A stretch of 64,000 nt of DNA from Burkholderia gladioli (GTDB taxonomy: Bacteria > Pseudomonadota > Gammaproteobacteria > Burkholderiales > Burkholderiaceae): assembly GCF_000959725.1 (NCBI RefSeq), contig NZ_CP009323.1, positions 3,906,001 through 3,970,000 of the forward strand. The letters are read 5' to 3'. The notes below the pieces were generated by a model. That model worked only from the letters and a program-made list of their open reading frames with translations. It was not told where the DNA came from and ran no database searches. Within the stretch, counting starts at the first letter, position 1; each line of letters begins with the position of its first letter. Position numbers and translations under genes: made by a program. Below are positions 24,971-33,822 of this stretch, piece by piece.

Positions 24971-25789
24971 TCAGCGCAGATAGAGCACGCCGTCGCCCAC
25001 CTGCAGGTGGGCCGATACCGGATCCTCGCGATGCACGGCGATCAGGTTCAGCCCGGCCGGCACGCAGCGATAGCCGAACTCGGCCAGGAAACCCTCCACC
25101 AGCGCCGCGTCGGTCTTCAGCACCTCGACCGTCAGCATCGGGCGGCAGCGCCGCAGCGTGTCGCGCGCGCCGGTCAGCGCCTCCATCTCCATGCCCTCGA
25201 TGTCGAGCTTGATCAGGTCGACGCGCGGCAGCGCCAGCGAATCGATGCTGATCATCGGCACCGTGCTGCCCACCGCGGTGTCGTAGGAGATCGGCTGCCC
25301 GATGAACTCGCCGTTCTCGCGCGGGCGCAGCTCGAGGCTGCCGAAGCTGGCATGCGAGAGGTAGTCGGGCTGCGGCACCGAGAGCTCGCCGCAACGCTCG
25401 CCGAGCGCGGCCAGCTTGGCGCGCGCGTTCAGGCAGTTGTTCAGCACCAGGTTGCCGGCCAGCGCGTAGAACACCACCTCCTGCGCCTCGAAGCCCAGCA
25501 CCCGGCCCCAGCCGTGCATGTGGCGCGCCCATTCGATGGTATGCACGCCGATGTTCGCGCCGCCGTCGATCGCCACCACGCCGTCGCCGTGCAGCTCGTG
25601 GCGGCGCGTCAGCATGGCCAGCGTGAAGCCGACCTCGCTGGTGTCGAAGCAGCCGTTCTGCAGCAACTGGTGGCCGACGCCGTAGTCGTCGCCGGTCTCG
25701 GTGGTGTTGTGATCGTGGCGGTTCACGATCATCGTGCCGTGATTGGTCGCGGCAAGCATGAACGCGACCGGGCGTTGCGGAAAGCTCAT
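24971..25789 (-). CDS. FkbM-family SAM-dependent methyltransferase
   Basis: The protein has 272 residues from the ATG at 25789. The SAM-binding glycine loop is VVAIDGGANIGVHTIEWARH, followed by GFEAQEVVFYALAGNLVLN for the acidic residue contacting the ribose. Later come SIDSLALPRVDLIKLDIEGMEMEAL and a C-terminal YLR end. These are the usual FkbM blocks. Members O-methylate sugars, polyketides or lipids. No glycan or polyketide genes adjoin it, so the substrate cannot be told. It is a single gene, divergent from the DUF3772/MscS channel gene across a 485-base gap. Confidence 0.88.
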   Translation of the reverse strand: MSFPQRPVAFMLAATNHGTMIVNRHDHNTTETGDDYGVGHQLLQNGCFDTSEVGFTLAMLTRRHELHGDGVVAIDGGANIGVHTIEWARHMHGWGRVLGFEAQEVVFYALAGNLVLNNCLNARAKLAALGERCGELSVPQPDYLSHASFGSLELRPRENGEFIGQPISYDTAVGSTVPMISIDSLALPRVDLIKLDIEGMEMEALTGARDTLRRCRPMLTVEVLKTDAALVEGFLAEFGYRCVPAGLNLIAVHREDPVSAHLQVGDGVLYLR

Positions 25790-26274
25790 GATGGCGCCTC
25801 GCAATCGAATGCTTTGTTCTTGGCAGGCCCGGCACATGGCCGGGCGCGATACACGGGTCCGGTGCGCGGATTGTCACGCACAATCGCGCCGCCTGAACAG
25901 CGGGTGTTTGCGGATCACGCCACAGTGGCCGATTCGCCGCCGGGCCCCGTCGGGCGGCCGCAAAACCAGGCCCGGCGGGCGATCCGGGGCGCGCGGCCGG
26001 CACCGGCGGCACCTCGCGCGGGGGTGTAACGCGCGTAACGATCTGTGACGCCGGAAGCGCCCCGCCGGCCCGGGCAGCCCCGCGCCGCGCGGCTCGCCGC
26101 CGGGCGCCGGCCCGCGGCGACATGCCGGCGCCGCGCTGTCCGGCGCGCACGGCGCACAGGCAGCCGGTAACATCTCGTTCCCGCGCTCGATGGCATGCTG
26201 AAGGCCTGGACGCCAGCCATGCCGCTGGCCGCCGTGGCCGACGCCGTCGATCCAGCCGATAACAAAGGTTTGCC
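25790..26274. other. intergenic region between FkbM gene and MscS-type channel gene
   Basis: The two flanking genes are divergent, so both promoters should be in this 485-base, very GC-rich stretch. No open frame with a ribosome site, no clear palindrome and no RNA gene were recognised. Confidence 0.4.
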
Positions 26275-28872
26275 ATGCTCTTCTCCGCCCGACTGGCGCG
26301 CGCGCTCGCGTCGCTGCCCTCGCTGCTGCCGCGGACCTCGCCGCCGGCCGCGCCCTCGGCCCCGCGGCCGGCCGCGAGCCGCCCGCTCGCGCCGCTGCCG
26401 GCCGCGCGCGTGCTGCACCTCATGCTGCCGCTCTTGCTGCTATCGGCGGTCCTGCTCGGCACCGGCATGCCGGCCGCGCAGGCGCAGCCGCTGGTGGCCT
26501 CGGCCGCCAGCGCCGCCTCCGCCGCGCCGGCGATCTCCTACGCCGACGCGATCGCCTCGCTCAAGCAGTTGCAGGCCGAGCAGGACCGCATCAAGCAGCA
26601 GACCTCGACGGCCACCAGCAACACCCAGATCGACACCGCCGATACCGCCACCGAGGCACTCAGCGGCGACGTCGACAAGCTGATCGATGCGCTCAAGCCG
26701 CAACGCGCGCAGATCCAAGCCCAGCTCGATGTGCTCGGGCCGCCGCCGGCGGCGGGCGCGCCGCCCGAGACGCCGGCGGTGGCACGCCAGCGCAGCGATC
26801 TCGACGCGCGCCGCGACCAGTTCGACGCGGTACTGAAACAGGCCGTGGCCCAGAAGGACGACCTCGCCAACCTGGACCAGCAGTACGCGAAACTGCGCCG
26901 CGGATTGTTGCGCAACCAGCTCGCGCTGCGCTCGGGCAGCCTGCTCGGCCCGAGCTTCTGGGCGCCGTTCCACTCGCCGCAGCAGGAGGATATCGACCGG
27001 CTGCACAAGTTCTTCGGCCAGATCGCCGCGCAGTTCTCGTTCGCCTGGGAGGATGGCCGGCGCCTGGGCACGGTGCTGCTGCTCGGCCTGGCGATCGCGA
27101 TCTGGAGCGGCGGGCGGCGCCTGCTCGAATACGGCGTCGCCTGGTTCTGCCTGAACCGCCTGCCGGCCACGCGGCTGCGCCGCAGCGCGCTGGCGCTGAG
27201 CACCGCGCTGGCCACCGTGATCTCGACCGGCATCGCGGTGCAGCTGCTCTATCTCGCGGTGACGCGCGGCGAGGCGCTCACGCCCGCGCTCGACGATTTC
27301 GCCGCCAAGTTCAGCGAACTGGCGATGACCTGCGCGCTGATCGCGGGCCTCGGCCGCGCCCTGCTCTGCACCCGCCACCCGAGCTGGCGGCTGCCGGCGA
27401 TCGCCGATCCGGTGGCGCTCGCGATGCGCCGCTTCCCGACCATCCTGGCCGCGCTGCTGCTGGTCTCGGGCACGCTCGAGCAACTGAACCGGATCGCCGA
27501 CACCAGCCTGCAGGTGACCATCTTCGGACGCGGCCTCGTGGCCCTGGTGGTGGCGCTGACGATCGGCGCCACCCTGCTGCGCGCCAACCGCGCGCGCGCC
27601 GAGCTGGCGGCCGCCGGCGAGCAGCCCGAGGCGCGCTCGACCCTGGCCGGGCTGATCCATGCCGGCGTATCGCTGGCGGTGATCGCCTCGCTGGCCGCGC
27701 TGCTGATCGGCTACATCACGGTGGCGCGCTTCATCACCTACGAGCTGGTCTGGTTCGAGATCGTGCTGTGCAGCTTCTACATGCTCACCCAGATCACGCG
27801 CGACGCCTTCGCCAGCCTGTTCTCGACGCAGTACCGCAGCGGCAACACCATCAAGCACCTGTTCGGGCTGGACGACAGCCATCTGGAGCAGGCCTCGACC
27901 CTGCTGTCGGGCGTCGGCGTCGCGGTGCTGGTGCTGCTGGCCGCGCTGTCACTGCTGACCGGCGGTTTCGGCACCACCCCGAGCGACCTGTTCGACAGCC
28001 TGCTGACCATGCTCGGCGGCACCAAGCTGCGCAGCCTCAACATCGTGCCGGACCGCATCGTCAACGCGGTGCTGGCGCTGGCGGTGGGCTTCTGGCTGCT
28101 GCGCTCGGTGCGCCGCTGGCTGGACAACGAATTCCTGCCGACCCTGGGCATGGACCCCGGCATGCGCGCCTCGCTGGTCACGCTGTTCAGCAACCTCGGC
28201 TACGTGCTGCTGGTGCTGATGACGCTGTCCCTGCTCGGCGTGCAGTGGAGCAGCCTGGCCTGGATCGTCAGCGCGCTGTCGGTGGGGATCGGCTTCGGCC
28301 TGCAGGAGATCGTCAAGAACTTCGTGTCGGGCCTGATCCTGCTGACCGAGCGGCCGGTGAAGGTGGGCGACATGGTCAGCATCAGCGGCGTGGAGGGCGA
28401 CATCCGCCGCATCAACGTGCGCGCCACCGAGATCCAGCTGAGCGACCGCTCGACCGTGATCGTGCCGAACTCGCAGCTGATCTCGCAGAACCTGCGCAAC
28501 GTCACGATGGGCAACAGCACCCAGGGCGTGGCCACCCTGATGCTGACCTTCCCGCTCAACACCGACCCGGAACAGGTGCGCGACCTGCTGCTGAATGCCT
28601 ACCAGGCGCATCCGGCGATCCTGGAGAAGCCCGCGCCCTCGGTCACCTTCAGCCAGCTCACGCCGGACGGCATCACGCTGAGCGTGACGGGCTACGTGAG
28701 CAGCCCGCGCATCACCGCCACGACCAAGAGCGACCTGCTGTTCGAGATCCTGAAACAACTGCGCGCGGCCTCGATCACGCTGGCCAGCCCGCAGATGCTG
28801 ATGATCCAGAACGCACCCGAGGCGGGCGCCGCGGCCCTGCCCGCCGTGACGGGGACGAAACCCGCCGGCTGA
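26275..28872 (+). CDS. DUF3772-MscS mechanosensitive channel protein (large, MscK/MscM-like)
   Basis: This 865-residue protein has a long Arg/Pro-rich start, then a hydrophobic signal (LMLPLLLLSAVLLGTGMPAAQA). A later ATG at 26422 may be the true start. A periplasmic coiled DUF3772 region follows (about 90-240, KQLQAEQDRIKQQTS). Next are about ten membrane helices and a C-terminal MscS domain (about 610-840). The pore helix and lateral region are seen in WIVSALSVGIGFGLQEIVKN, FVSGLILLTERPVKVGDMV and IVPNSQLIS. It should open under membrane tension to release solutes during hypo-osmotic shock. It appears monocistronic. Confidence 0.92.
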   Translation: MLFSARLARALASLPSLLPRTSPPAAPSAPRPAASRPLAPLPAARVLHLMLPLLLLSAVLLGTGMPAAQAQPLVASAASAASAAPAISYADAIASLKQLQAEQDRIKQQTSTATSNTQIDTADTATEALSGDVDKLIDALKPQRAQIQAQLDVLGPPPAAGAPPETPAVARQRSDLDARRDQFDAVLKQAVAQKDDLANLDQQYAKLRRGLLRNQLALRSGSLLGPSFWAPFHSPQQEDIDRLHKFFGQIAAQFSFAWEDGRRLGTVLLLGLAIAIWSGGRRLLEYGVAWFCLNRLPATRLRRSALALSTALATVISTGIAVQLLYLAVTRGEALTPALDDFAAKFSELAMTCALIAGLGRALLCTRHPSWRLPAIADPVALAMRRFPTILAALLLVSGTLEQLNRIADTSLQVTIFGRGLVALVVALTIGATLLRANRARAELAAAGEQPEARSTLAGLIHAGVSLAVIASLAALLIGYITVARFITYELVWFEIVLCSFYMLTQITRDAFASLFSTQYRSGNTIKHLFGLDDSHLEQASTLLSGVGVAVLVLLAALSLLTGGFGTTPSDLFDSLLTMLGGTKLRSLNIVPDRIVNAVLALAVGFWLLRSVRRWLDNEFLPTLGMDPGMRASLVTLFSNLGYVLLVLMTLSLLGVQWSSLAWIVSALSVGIGFGLQEIVKNFVSGLILLTERPVKVGDMVSISGVEGDIRRINVRATEIQLSDRSTVIVPNSQLISQNLRNVTMGNSTQGVATLMLTFPLNTDPEQVRDLLLNAYQAHPAILEKPAPSVTFSQLTPDGITLSVTGYVSSPRITATTKSDLLFEILKQLRAASITLASPQMLMIQNAPEAGAAALPAVTGTKPAG

Positions 28873-28985
28873 GGCGGCCGGCGCGGTGTTTCGGGTTCGT
28901 CATCAATGGTTGCAATCCTTTACCGCATGTGACGATCGCTCCCCCTATGCTTCCCCTCAACACACCAACCGCTTGGGGGAAAGAC

Positions 28986-29309
28986 ATGAAGAACATCAAG
29001 ACGATCGCCTTGCTGGCGCCGGCCCTGCTGGCCGGCTCGCTGCTCACGGGCTGCGTGGCCTACCCGGCCAATCCGGGCTACGGCGGAGGGTATGGTGGGG
29101 GATATGGCGGCGGCTACGCCGCTACGCCCGCCTATGCGCAGCCGGGCGTGGCGGTCGACGTCAATATCGGCTGGCACGGCGACCGCTACTGGGACGGCCG
29201 CCGCTACTGGGCGCGTGACGACTGGAACCGCGCCCACCCGCCGGGCGATCGCCGCTACGACGATCGCGACCACCGCGGCGACGACCATCGCGACGACCAC
29301 CGCTGGTAA
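28986..29309 (+). CDS. small Gly/Tyr- and Asp/His-rich lipoprotein
   Basis: The protein has 107 residues. A lipoprotein signal peptide ends in the lipobox LLTGC (Cys23). It is followed by GYGGG repeats (four copies), a VDVNIGWHGDRYWDGRRYW segment and a C-terminal Asp/Arg/His-rich tail ending RGDDHRDDHRW. The ATG at 28986 is preceded by GGGGAAAGAC. The WHGDRYWDGRRYW core resembles YXWGXW-type small lipoproteins common in Burkholderia. The His/Asp tail could bind metal, but no function is established. A bidirectional-looking terminator follows it. Confidence 0.82.
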   Translation: MKNIKTIALLAPALLAGSLLTGCVAYPANPGYGGGYGGGYGGGYAATPAYAQPGVAVDVNIGWHGDRYWDGRRYWARDDWNRAHPPGDRRYDDRDHRGDDHRDDHRW

Positions 29310-29370
29310 GCCGGCTCTCGGCACACCGGCGAGCGATTGCCGGGGTGCCGAACGCGGCGCGGCATGAAGA

Positions 29371-29406
29371 AAGGGCGGCGCGGGCCATCAGGTCCGCGCC
29401 GCCCTT
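29371..29406. terminator. strong hairpin between convergent lipoprotein genes
   Basis: A 13-bp perfect stem (AAGGGCGGCGCGG with its complement) and a 10-base loop lie between two convergent genes. The run on each side is short (CCCGTTT on the plus strand, TCTTTCTTCAT-like on the minus), so it may end transcripts from both directions. Confidence 0.75.
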
Positions 29407-29445
29407 CCCGTTTCATCCGTCCTCAGACGCGACTGACGCGCCGCC

Positions 29446-29889
29446 TCACTGCTGCTGAGCCGTCGAAGCGGCGCTGCCCGGCAACGCGCGGCGGATATCG
29501 TCGACCATCGAATGCGCGGCGCCGGTCACCAGCGCCGCGTCCACGCCATAGGTGCGCCACTGGTCCTGCCCGTCGCGCGAGAACACCAGCGAGGCGCGCG
29601 AGGAGGACGCATCCTCCGACTTGCCCGAATGCCAGACGATCACCACGTCGCAGGTATAGGCATGCTCGGCCGTCTTGCGGCACGGGCCCTCCTCGCGGAT
29701 CGCGGCGACATCGGCCGCCACCGGCAAGGGCTGGCCGAGGAAGCTGTTGAGCGCGCCGTGGTTCTCGTCGTCCAGCGCCTGCCGCACGGCGGCATCGATC
29801 TCGGCCGGCGCGGGGCCGTCGTGGAACCACCCGCAGGCGGCCAGCACCGGCGCGAGCGCACCGGCAAGCAACAAGGTTCGAAACGTCAT
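29446..29889 (-). CDS. predicted lipoprotein, unknown function
   Basis: The protein has 147 residues from the ATG at 29889. The signal peptide ends in the lipobox LAAC at Cys19. A mixed alpha/beta domain follows, with IDAAVRQALDDENHGALNSF, a cysteine pair in GPCRKTAEHAYTCDVVIVW that likely forms a disulfide, and ASLVFSRDGQDQWRTYG. The C-terminus is AASTAQQQ. No named family was recognised. It stands alone, convergent with the Gly/Tyr lipoprotein gene and divergent from the YciI gene. Confidence 0.8.
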   Translation of the reverse strand: MTFRTLLLAGALAPVLAACGWFHDGPAPAEIDAAVRQALDDENHGALNSFLGQPLPVAADVAAIREEGPCRKTAEHAYTCDVVIVWHSGKSEDASSSRASLVFSRDGQDQWRTYGVDAALVTGAAHSMVDDIRRALPGSAASTAQQQ

Positions 29890-30086
29890 CCGGATTTCCT
29901 TCTCGCCCCGCCCGCGCGTCGCCCCTCGCGACGCGCCCGGGCAGGCGCGCGCGCAGTGTGCCGCGAAGCGCGCGGCGCGACCGTATCGAATCGTAAGCAT
30001 TTGTTCGCGCAGCCCGGGGCCGCGCCTATACTGGACCTTTCGCGCCGCGTCCGAGCCGGCGCCCGAGCCCGAACGGAGGAGACACG

Positions 30087-30374
30087 ATGTACTACCTGCT
30101 GACCTACGACCTGGTCGACAACTACCTCGAGCGGCGCGGCCAGTATCGCGACGAACACCTGGCGCTGGCCCAGGCCGCCACCGAGCGCGGCGAGTTGCTG
30201 CTGGCCGGCGCGCTGGCCGATCCGGCCGACTGCGCGGTGCTGGTGTTCACCGGCGCCTCGCCGGCCGCGGCCGAGGCCTTCGCGAATGCCGATCCCTATG
30301 TGAAGAACAAGCTGGTGCGCCATTGGCAGGTGCGCCAGTGGAACGTCGCCGCCGGCCACTACGCGAAGACCTGA
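30087..30374 (+). CDS. YciI-family protein
   Basis: This 95-residue protein has a GGAGGAGAC ribosome site. It has the dimeric alpha/beta barrel pattern of YciI: MYYLLTYDLVDNYLERR, YRDEHLALAQAATERGELLL, a glycine-rich strand (AGALADPADCAVLVF) and DPYVKNKLVRHWQVRQWNVA. The conserved His/Asp pair of the family (here in RDEHL and ADPADC) is present. YciI proteins resemble muconolactone isomerase and their in vivo substrates are mostly unknown. It converges with corA. Confidence 0.92.
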   Translation: MYYLLTYDLVDNYLERRGQYRDEHLALAQAATERGELLLAGALADPADCAVLVFTGASPAAAEAFANADPYVKNKLVRHWQVRQWNVAAGHYAKT

Positions 30375-30396
30375 CACGCGCCGCGCGCCGCCGCGC

Positions 30397-31374
30397 TCAG
30401 AGCCAGCCGGCGCGCTTGAAGCGCCACCAGAGCGCGAGATCGCCGATCGCCATCACGCCCAGGCAGACATAGAAGCCGAAGCGCCAGTGCAGCTCGGGGA
30501 TGTTGTTGAAGTTCATGCCGTAGATCCCGGCGATCATGGTCGGGATCGCGAACAAGGCGGCGAAGGAGCCGAGCCGCTTGGTCACCTCGCTCTCGGCCAG
30601 CGAGATCATGCCGAGGTCGACTTGCACGGCGGTCACCACCATTTCGCGGCGCGCCTCCAGGGTCTTGGTGATGCGCAGCAGGTGGTCGTAGACGTCGCGG
30701 AAGTAATGCTCCATGCCGCTGCAAACCTGCGGCGTGCGCCCGCCGACCAGCTTCGAGAGCGGTTCGAGCAGTGGCGCCGTGTGCTGGTAGACGATCATCA
30801 GCCGGCGCTTGAGCGAATAGAGATCCTGGATGATCGCGCGTGCGGTGGCCGGCGTCGATTTCTCGAAGATGCGGTCCTCGAGTGCCTCCAGCTCGGCGCC
30901 CAGCGCCTCCACGGTCGGGAAGTAGCGATCGACGATCTGGTCCATCAGCGCGTAGAACACGAAGGCCGCGCCTTCCTTGAGCAGGTGCGGCTCGCGCTCG
31001 CAGCGCACGCGCACGTCCTGGAAGCCGTGCGAGGTGTGGTTGCGGATCGACAGGATGTAGTTGGGGCCGACGAACACGTTCAGCTCGCCGATCTCGAACT
31101 CGTCGTCGGCATCGAGCTCGACCGTGTGCATCACCGCGAACAGCGAGTCGCCGTATTCCTCGATCTTCGGCCGCTGGTGGCCGTTGCGCGCATCCTCGAG
31201 CGCCAGCTCGTGCAGGCCGAACTCCTCGCCCATGCGCTCCAGCTCCTCGGGCTCGGGTTCCTTCAGCGCGACCCAGACGAAGCATTCGGGGCGGGCCACG
31301 TAGTCGCTGATGTCGTCGATGTCGATGTCGGCCAGCTTCTGGCCATTCTGGTAGGCAACGCAGTTGATCAACAT
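30397..31374 (-). CDS. corA: CorA magnesium/cobalt transporter
   Basis: This 325-residue protein has the full CorA layout. It has an N-terminal cytosolic alpha/beta domain (MLINCVAYQNGQKLADIDID, then NHTSHGFQDVRVRCE) and a long stalk helix (AIIQDLYSLKRRLMIVYQHT, VVTAVQVDLGMISLAESE). Two C-terminal membrane helices follow, with the YGMNF selectivity motif between them, ending in a basic RFKRAGWL tail. It imports Mg2+ (and Co2+/Ni2+) down the membrane potential. The gene is alone on its strand, convergent with the YciI gene and divergent from the P-loop kinase gene. Confidence 0.96.
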   Translation of the reverse strand: MLINCVAYQNGQKLADIDIDDISDYVARPECFVWVALKEPEPEELERMGEEFGLHELALEDARNGHQRPKIEEYGDSLFAVMHTVELDADDEFEIGELNVFVGPNYILSIRNHTSHGFQDVRVRCEREPHLLKEGAAFVFYALMDQIVDRYFPTVEALGAELEALEDRIFEKSTPATARAIIQDLYSLKRRLMIVYQHTAPLLEPLSKLVGGRTPQVCSGMEHYFRDVYDHLLRITKTLEARREMVVTAVQVDLGMISLAESEVTKRLGSFAALFAIPTMIAGIYGMNFNNIPELHWRFGFYVCLGVMAIGDLALWWRFKRAGWL

Positions 31375-31617
31375 TGTGTCGGGGGGAAACGTCCGTTTCT
31401 GTCGATGAATCGATCCGCTAGTGTAGCCGTTCCGCCCCGCTCCACGCAGCAGGTCGCCCGGCCTCGCCGGCCTTGCGCGGCCGGGGCTTCGCGCTCATCA
31501 TCGTGCAGTCGCGCGCAGCCGACGATCGCCTTTCCGGCGGCCTTCCTCCGGCTTGCGACGGCTCCCCGGCCGCGCGCCCGGCATCGTCCCCTCACCCCGC
31601 CCCGGAGGCTCACGCCC

Positions 31618-32232
31618 GTGAAGTACCTGGTGTTTTTCTGCGGTCATGCCGGCACCGGCAAGACCACCCTCGCCAAGCAGTTGATCGGCCCGCTGATGCG
31701 CAGCACCGGCGAGGCCTTCTGCCTGCTCGACAAGGACACGCTCTACGGCCGCTACAGCGCCGCCGCGATGGGCGCGCTCACGCAGGACCCGAACGATCGC
31801 GACAGCCCGCTCTACCTGCAGCATCTGCGCGATCCGGAATACCAGGGCCTGCTCGATACCGCGCGCGAGAACCTGGAGCTGGGCATCAGCGTGCTGGTGG
31901 TCGGCCCGCTGTCGCGCGAGATCCGCGACGGGCGGCTGTTCAACCGGCAGTGGCTGGGCATCGGCCACGACGTGGAGTTGCGCGTGGTCTGGGTGCATAC
32001 CTCGGAGGAGATGGCGCGCGAGCGCATCGTCGCGCGCGGCAATCCCAACGACGCCTACAAGCTCGCGCACTGGGACGAGTATCGCGCGCGCCGTTTCGTG
32101 CCGAGCGGCGAGGCCTGCGAAGGACTGCTGAGGTTCGACAACACCGCGCCGGGCGCGGCCGACGTGGAGGCGCTGCTGCACGCGATCGTGCCGCCCGCGC
32201 CGAGCGCGATGGTGCCGCCGCTGCCCGCCTGA
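31618..32232 (+). CDS. P-loop kinase-like ATPase (AAA_33 type)
   Basis: The protein has 204 residues and starts at a GTG, with GGAGG nine bases upstream. Walker A is GHAGTGKTT at residues 9-17. A Walker-B-like strand is VLVVGPLSREIRD. The ERIVARGNPND lid arginines are typical of small nucleotide or sugar kinases. The LLDKDTLYGRY segment after Walker A resembles the acceptor-binding region of AAA_33 kinases. The acceptor substrate is not known. A very strong terminator follows, so the transcript ends here. Confidence 0.85.
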   Translation: MKYLVFFCGHAGTGKTTLAKQLIGPLMRSTGEAFCLLDKDTLYGRYSAAAMGALTQDPNDRDSPLYLQHLRDPEYQGLLDTARENLELGISVLVVGPLSREIRDGRLFNRQWLGIGHDVELRVVWVHTSEEMARERIVARGNPNDAYKLAHWDEYRARRFVPSGEACEGLLRFDNTAPGAADVEALLHAIVPPAPSAMVPPLPA

Positions 32233-32267
32233 GCCGCGGCGGGCGGCACGCGAAGGCGCCTGAAATA

Positions 32268-32311
32268 CAAACGGCCGACGCGGGTGGTTTCCACCCGCGT
32301 CGGCCGTTTTT
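32268..32311 (+). terminator. strong intrinsic terminator, probably bidirectional
   Basis: A 17-bp perfect stem (ACGGCCGACGCGGGTGG with its complement) and a TTT loop are followed by TTTT on the plus strand and preceded by AAA, which gives TTT on the minus strand. It ends the P-loop kinase gene and, read the other way, the saccharopine dehydrogenase gene. Confidence 0.92.
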
Positions 32312-32338
32312 CCTATCCGGGCCTGCCGCCCTGCCCGC

Positions 32339-33439
32339 TCATGCCATGGCGTGCGAAGGCACCGTCATCGCGCCTTCGTAGAGCCGGCCGAAGCGGTTCT
32401 TCAGGAAGGCCTCGAGGGGCACCTGCTCCTGGCGCACGAAGCCGCGTTGCGGCAGCCGACCTTCGCGGAACAGGTCGAGCACCGCGCACATCGCGCCGGC
32501 CGTGGTGATCTGGATCGCGCTCATCGGCATGCCGCCGATCTCGTTGGCGAAGATCTTGCGCGTGAACACGTCCTGCACCAGTTGGCCATTCTTCACGCCC
32601 GTCACGGTCACGAACACCAGCACCACATCCTGCTTGGTGGAGGGCACCGCGCGCCGCATCATCGCCTTGAGCGCGTCGCGGTCGCTGGCCAGGCGCATGT
32701 CTTCCAGCAGGAACTGCATCAGGTCGCGGTGGCCCGGATAGCGCACCGACTTGTAGTCGAGCGTGCCGACCTTGTCGGCCAGCGTCTCGCACAGCGTGCC
32801 GAGGCCGCCCGAGGTGTTGAAGGCCTCGTACTCGATGCCGTCCAGCGAGAAGTGCTCGAGGCCTTCGAGCGGCTGCACCCATTGGCGCTGGCCGTCGCGG
32901 ATCGCCTCGCAGGGCTGGCAGTATTCGTTGATCAGGCCGTCCACGCTCCAGGTCAGGTTGTACTTCAGCGCGTTGGTCGGGTACTCGGGCAGCGCGCCGA
33001 CTCGCATCTTGACGTCGCGGATCTCGCTGAAGCCCTCCACCAGCGAATGCGCGGCGATGCCGATGAAGCCCGGCGCGAGCCCGCATTGCGGCATGAAGGC
33101 ATGCTCGGCGCCCTCGGCCAGGCTGCGGATCGCATGAGTGGCGCGCACGTCCTCGGTCAGGTCGAAGTAGTGGACGCCGGCCGCCTTGGCCGCTGCGGCC
33201 ACGTTCACGGCCAGGTAATACGGCAGCGCGTTGACCAGCGCGTCGAAGCCCTTGAGCGCGTCGCGAATCGCGTTGGCGTCGGCCGAATCGACGCGGCGCG
33301 TCTCGATGCCGGCCTCGGCGAGCTTGGCCAGCGCCTCGGCGTCACGGTCGAAGGCGACCACCTGGTAGTCGCCCGTTTCGCGCAGCAGGTGGGCAATGGT
33401 GTGGCCGATCAGGCCGGCGCCGACGATGGCGATCTTCAT
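32339..33439 (-). CDS. saccharopine dehydrogenase-family protein
   Basis: The protein has 366 residues from the ATG at 33439, with GGAGAGTCACC before it. The N-terminal Rossmann domain begins MKIAIVGAGLIGHTIAHLL, with an acidic residue at the end of strand two (VVAFDRD) that favours NAD. Next come the family blocks VNALPYYLAVNVAAAAKAAG, HYFDLTEDVRATHAI and MPQCGLAPGFIGIAAHSLVE. Members are saccharopine, lysine or homospermidine-type oxidoreductases. Here a role in lysine or a related amino acid pathway is likely but not proven. An Lrp-type regulator lies 3 kb away. Confidence 0.9.
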   Translation of the reverse strand: MKIAIVGAGLIGHTIAHLLRETGDYQVVAFDRDAEALAKLAEAGIETRRVDSADANAIRDALKGFDALVNALPYYLAVNVAAAAKAAGVHYFDLTEDVRATHAIRSLAEGAEHAFMPQCGLAPGFIGIAAHSLVEGFSEIRDVKMRVGALPEYPTNALKYNLTWSVDGLINEYCQPCEAIRDGQRQWVQPLEGLEHFSLDGIEYEAFNTSGGLGTLCETLADKVGTLDYKSVRYPGHRDLMQFLLEDMRLASDRDALKAMMRRAVPSTKQDVVLVFVTVTGVKNGQLVQDVFTRKIFANEIGGMPMSAIQITTAGAMCAVLDLFREGRLPQRGFVRQEQVPLEAFLKNRFGRLYEGAMTVPSHAMA

Positions 33440-33822
33440 GGTGACTCTCCTGACGTGTGTTTGTTGTGTTCGAAGGCGATTCGGCTGCCTGCAGGAGAGT
33501 GTACGAACGAGCAAAAACAGTTGATAGACGGAAAGTGATGCGATCCGACACCGATATTCGTCGATATGACGAAGCGTTTCGACTTTATGTCGGAATTGGC
33601 CCCGGAACGCGGCGCGGGATCCAGGGCGACAGGCCCCGGCGGCACCGCGCGATCGCCGGTGTTTTCGCAGATCGATTTTCGCGCGGATCGAGTCGACGAG
33701 TCCAGGCGAGTCGGGCATGCTAGCGGCTGCGCCCCCGCCCGTCTTTTCGGCCGAGACACCGGGAGATACCGGGTTCGGCGGCGCCCCCCGTACTTCCGAC
33801 AAGCCCGGTTCCGGAGCGACCC
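33440..33822. other. intergenic region, divergent promoters
   Basis: This 383-base gap separates the divergent saccharopine dehydrogenase and MscS-cNMP genes. It has an AT-richer part (33470-33590) containing ATAT-TCGTCG-ATAT, a short dyad that could be an operator. No gene was recognised. Confidence 0.4.
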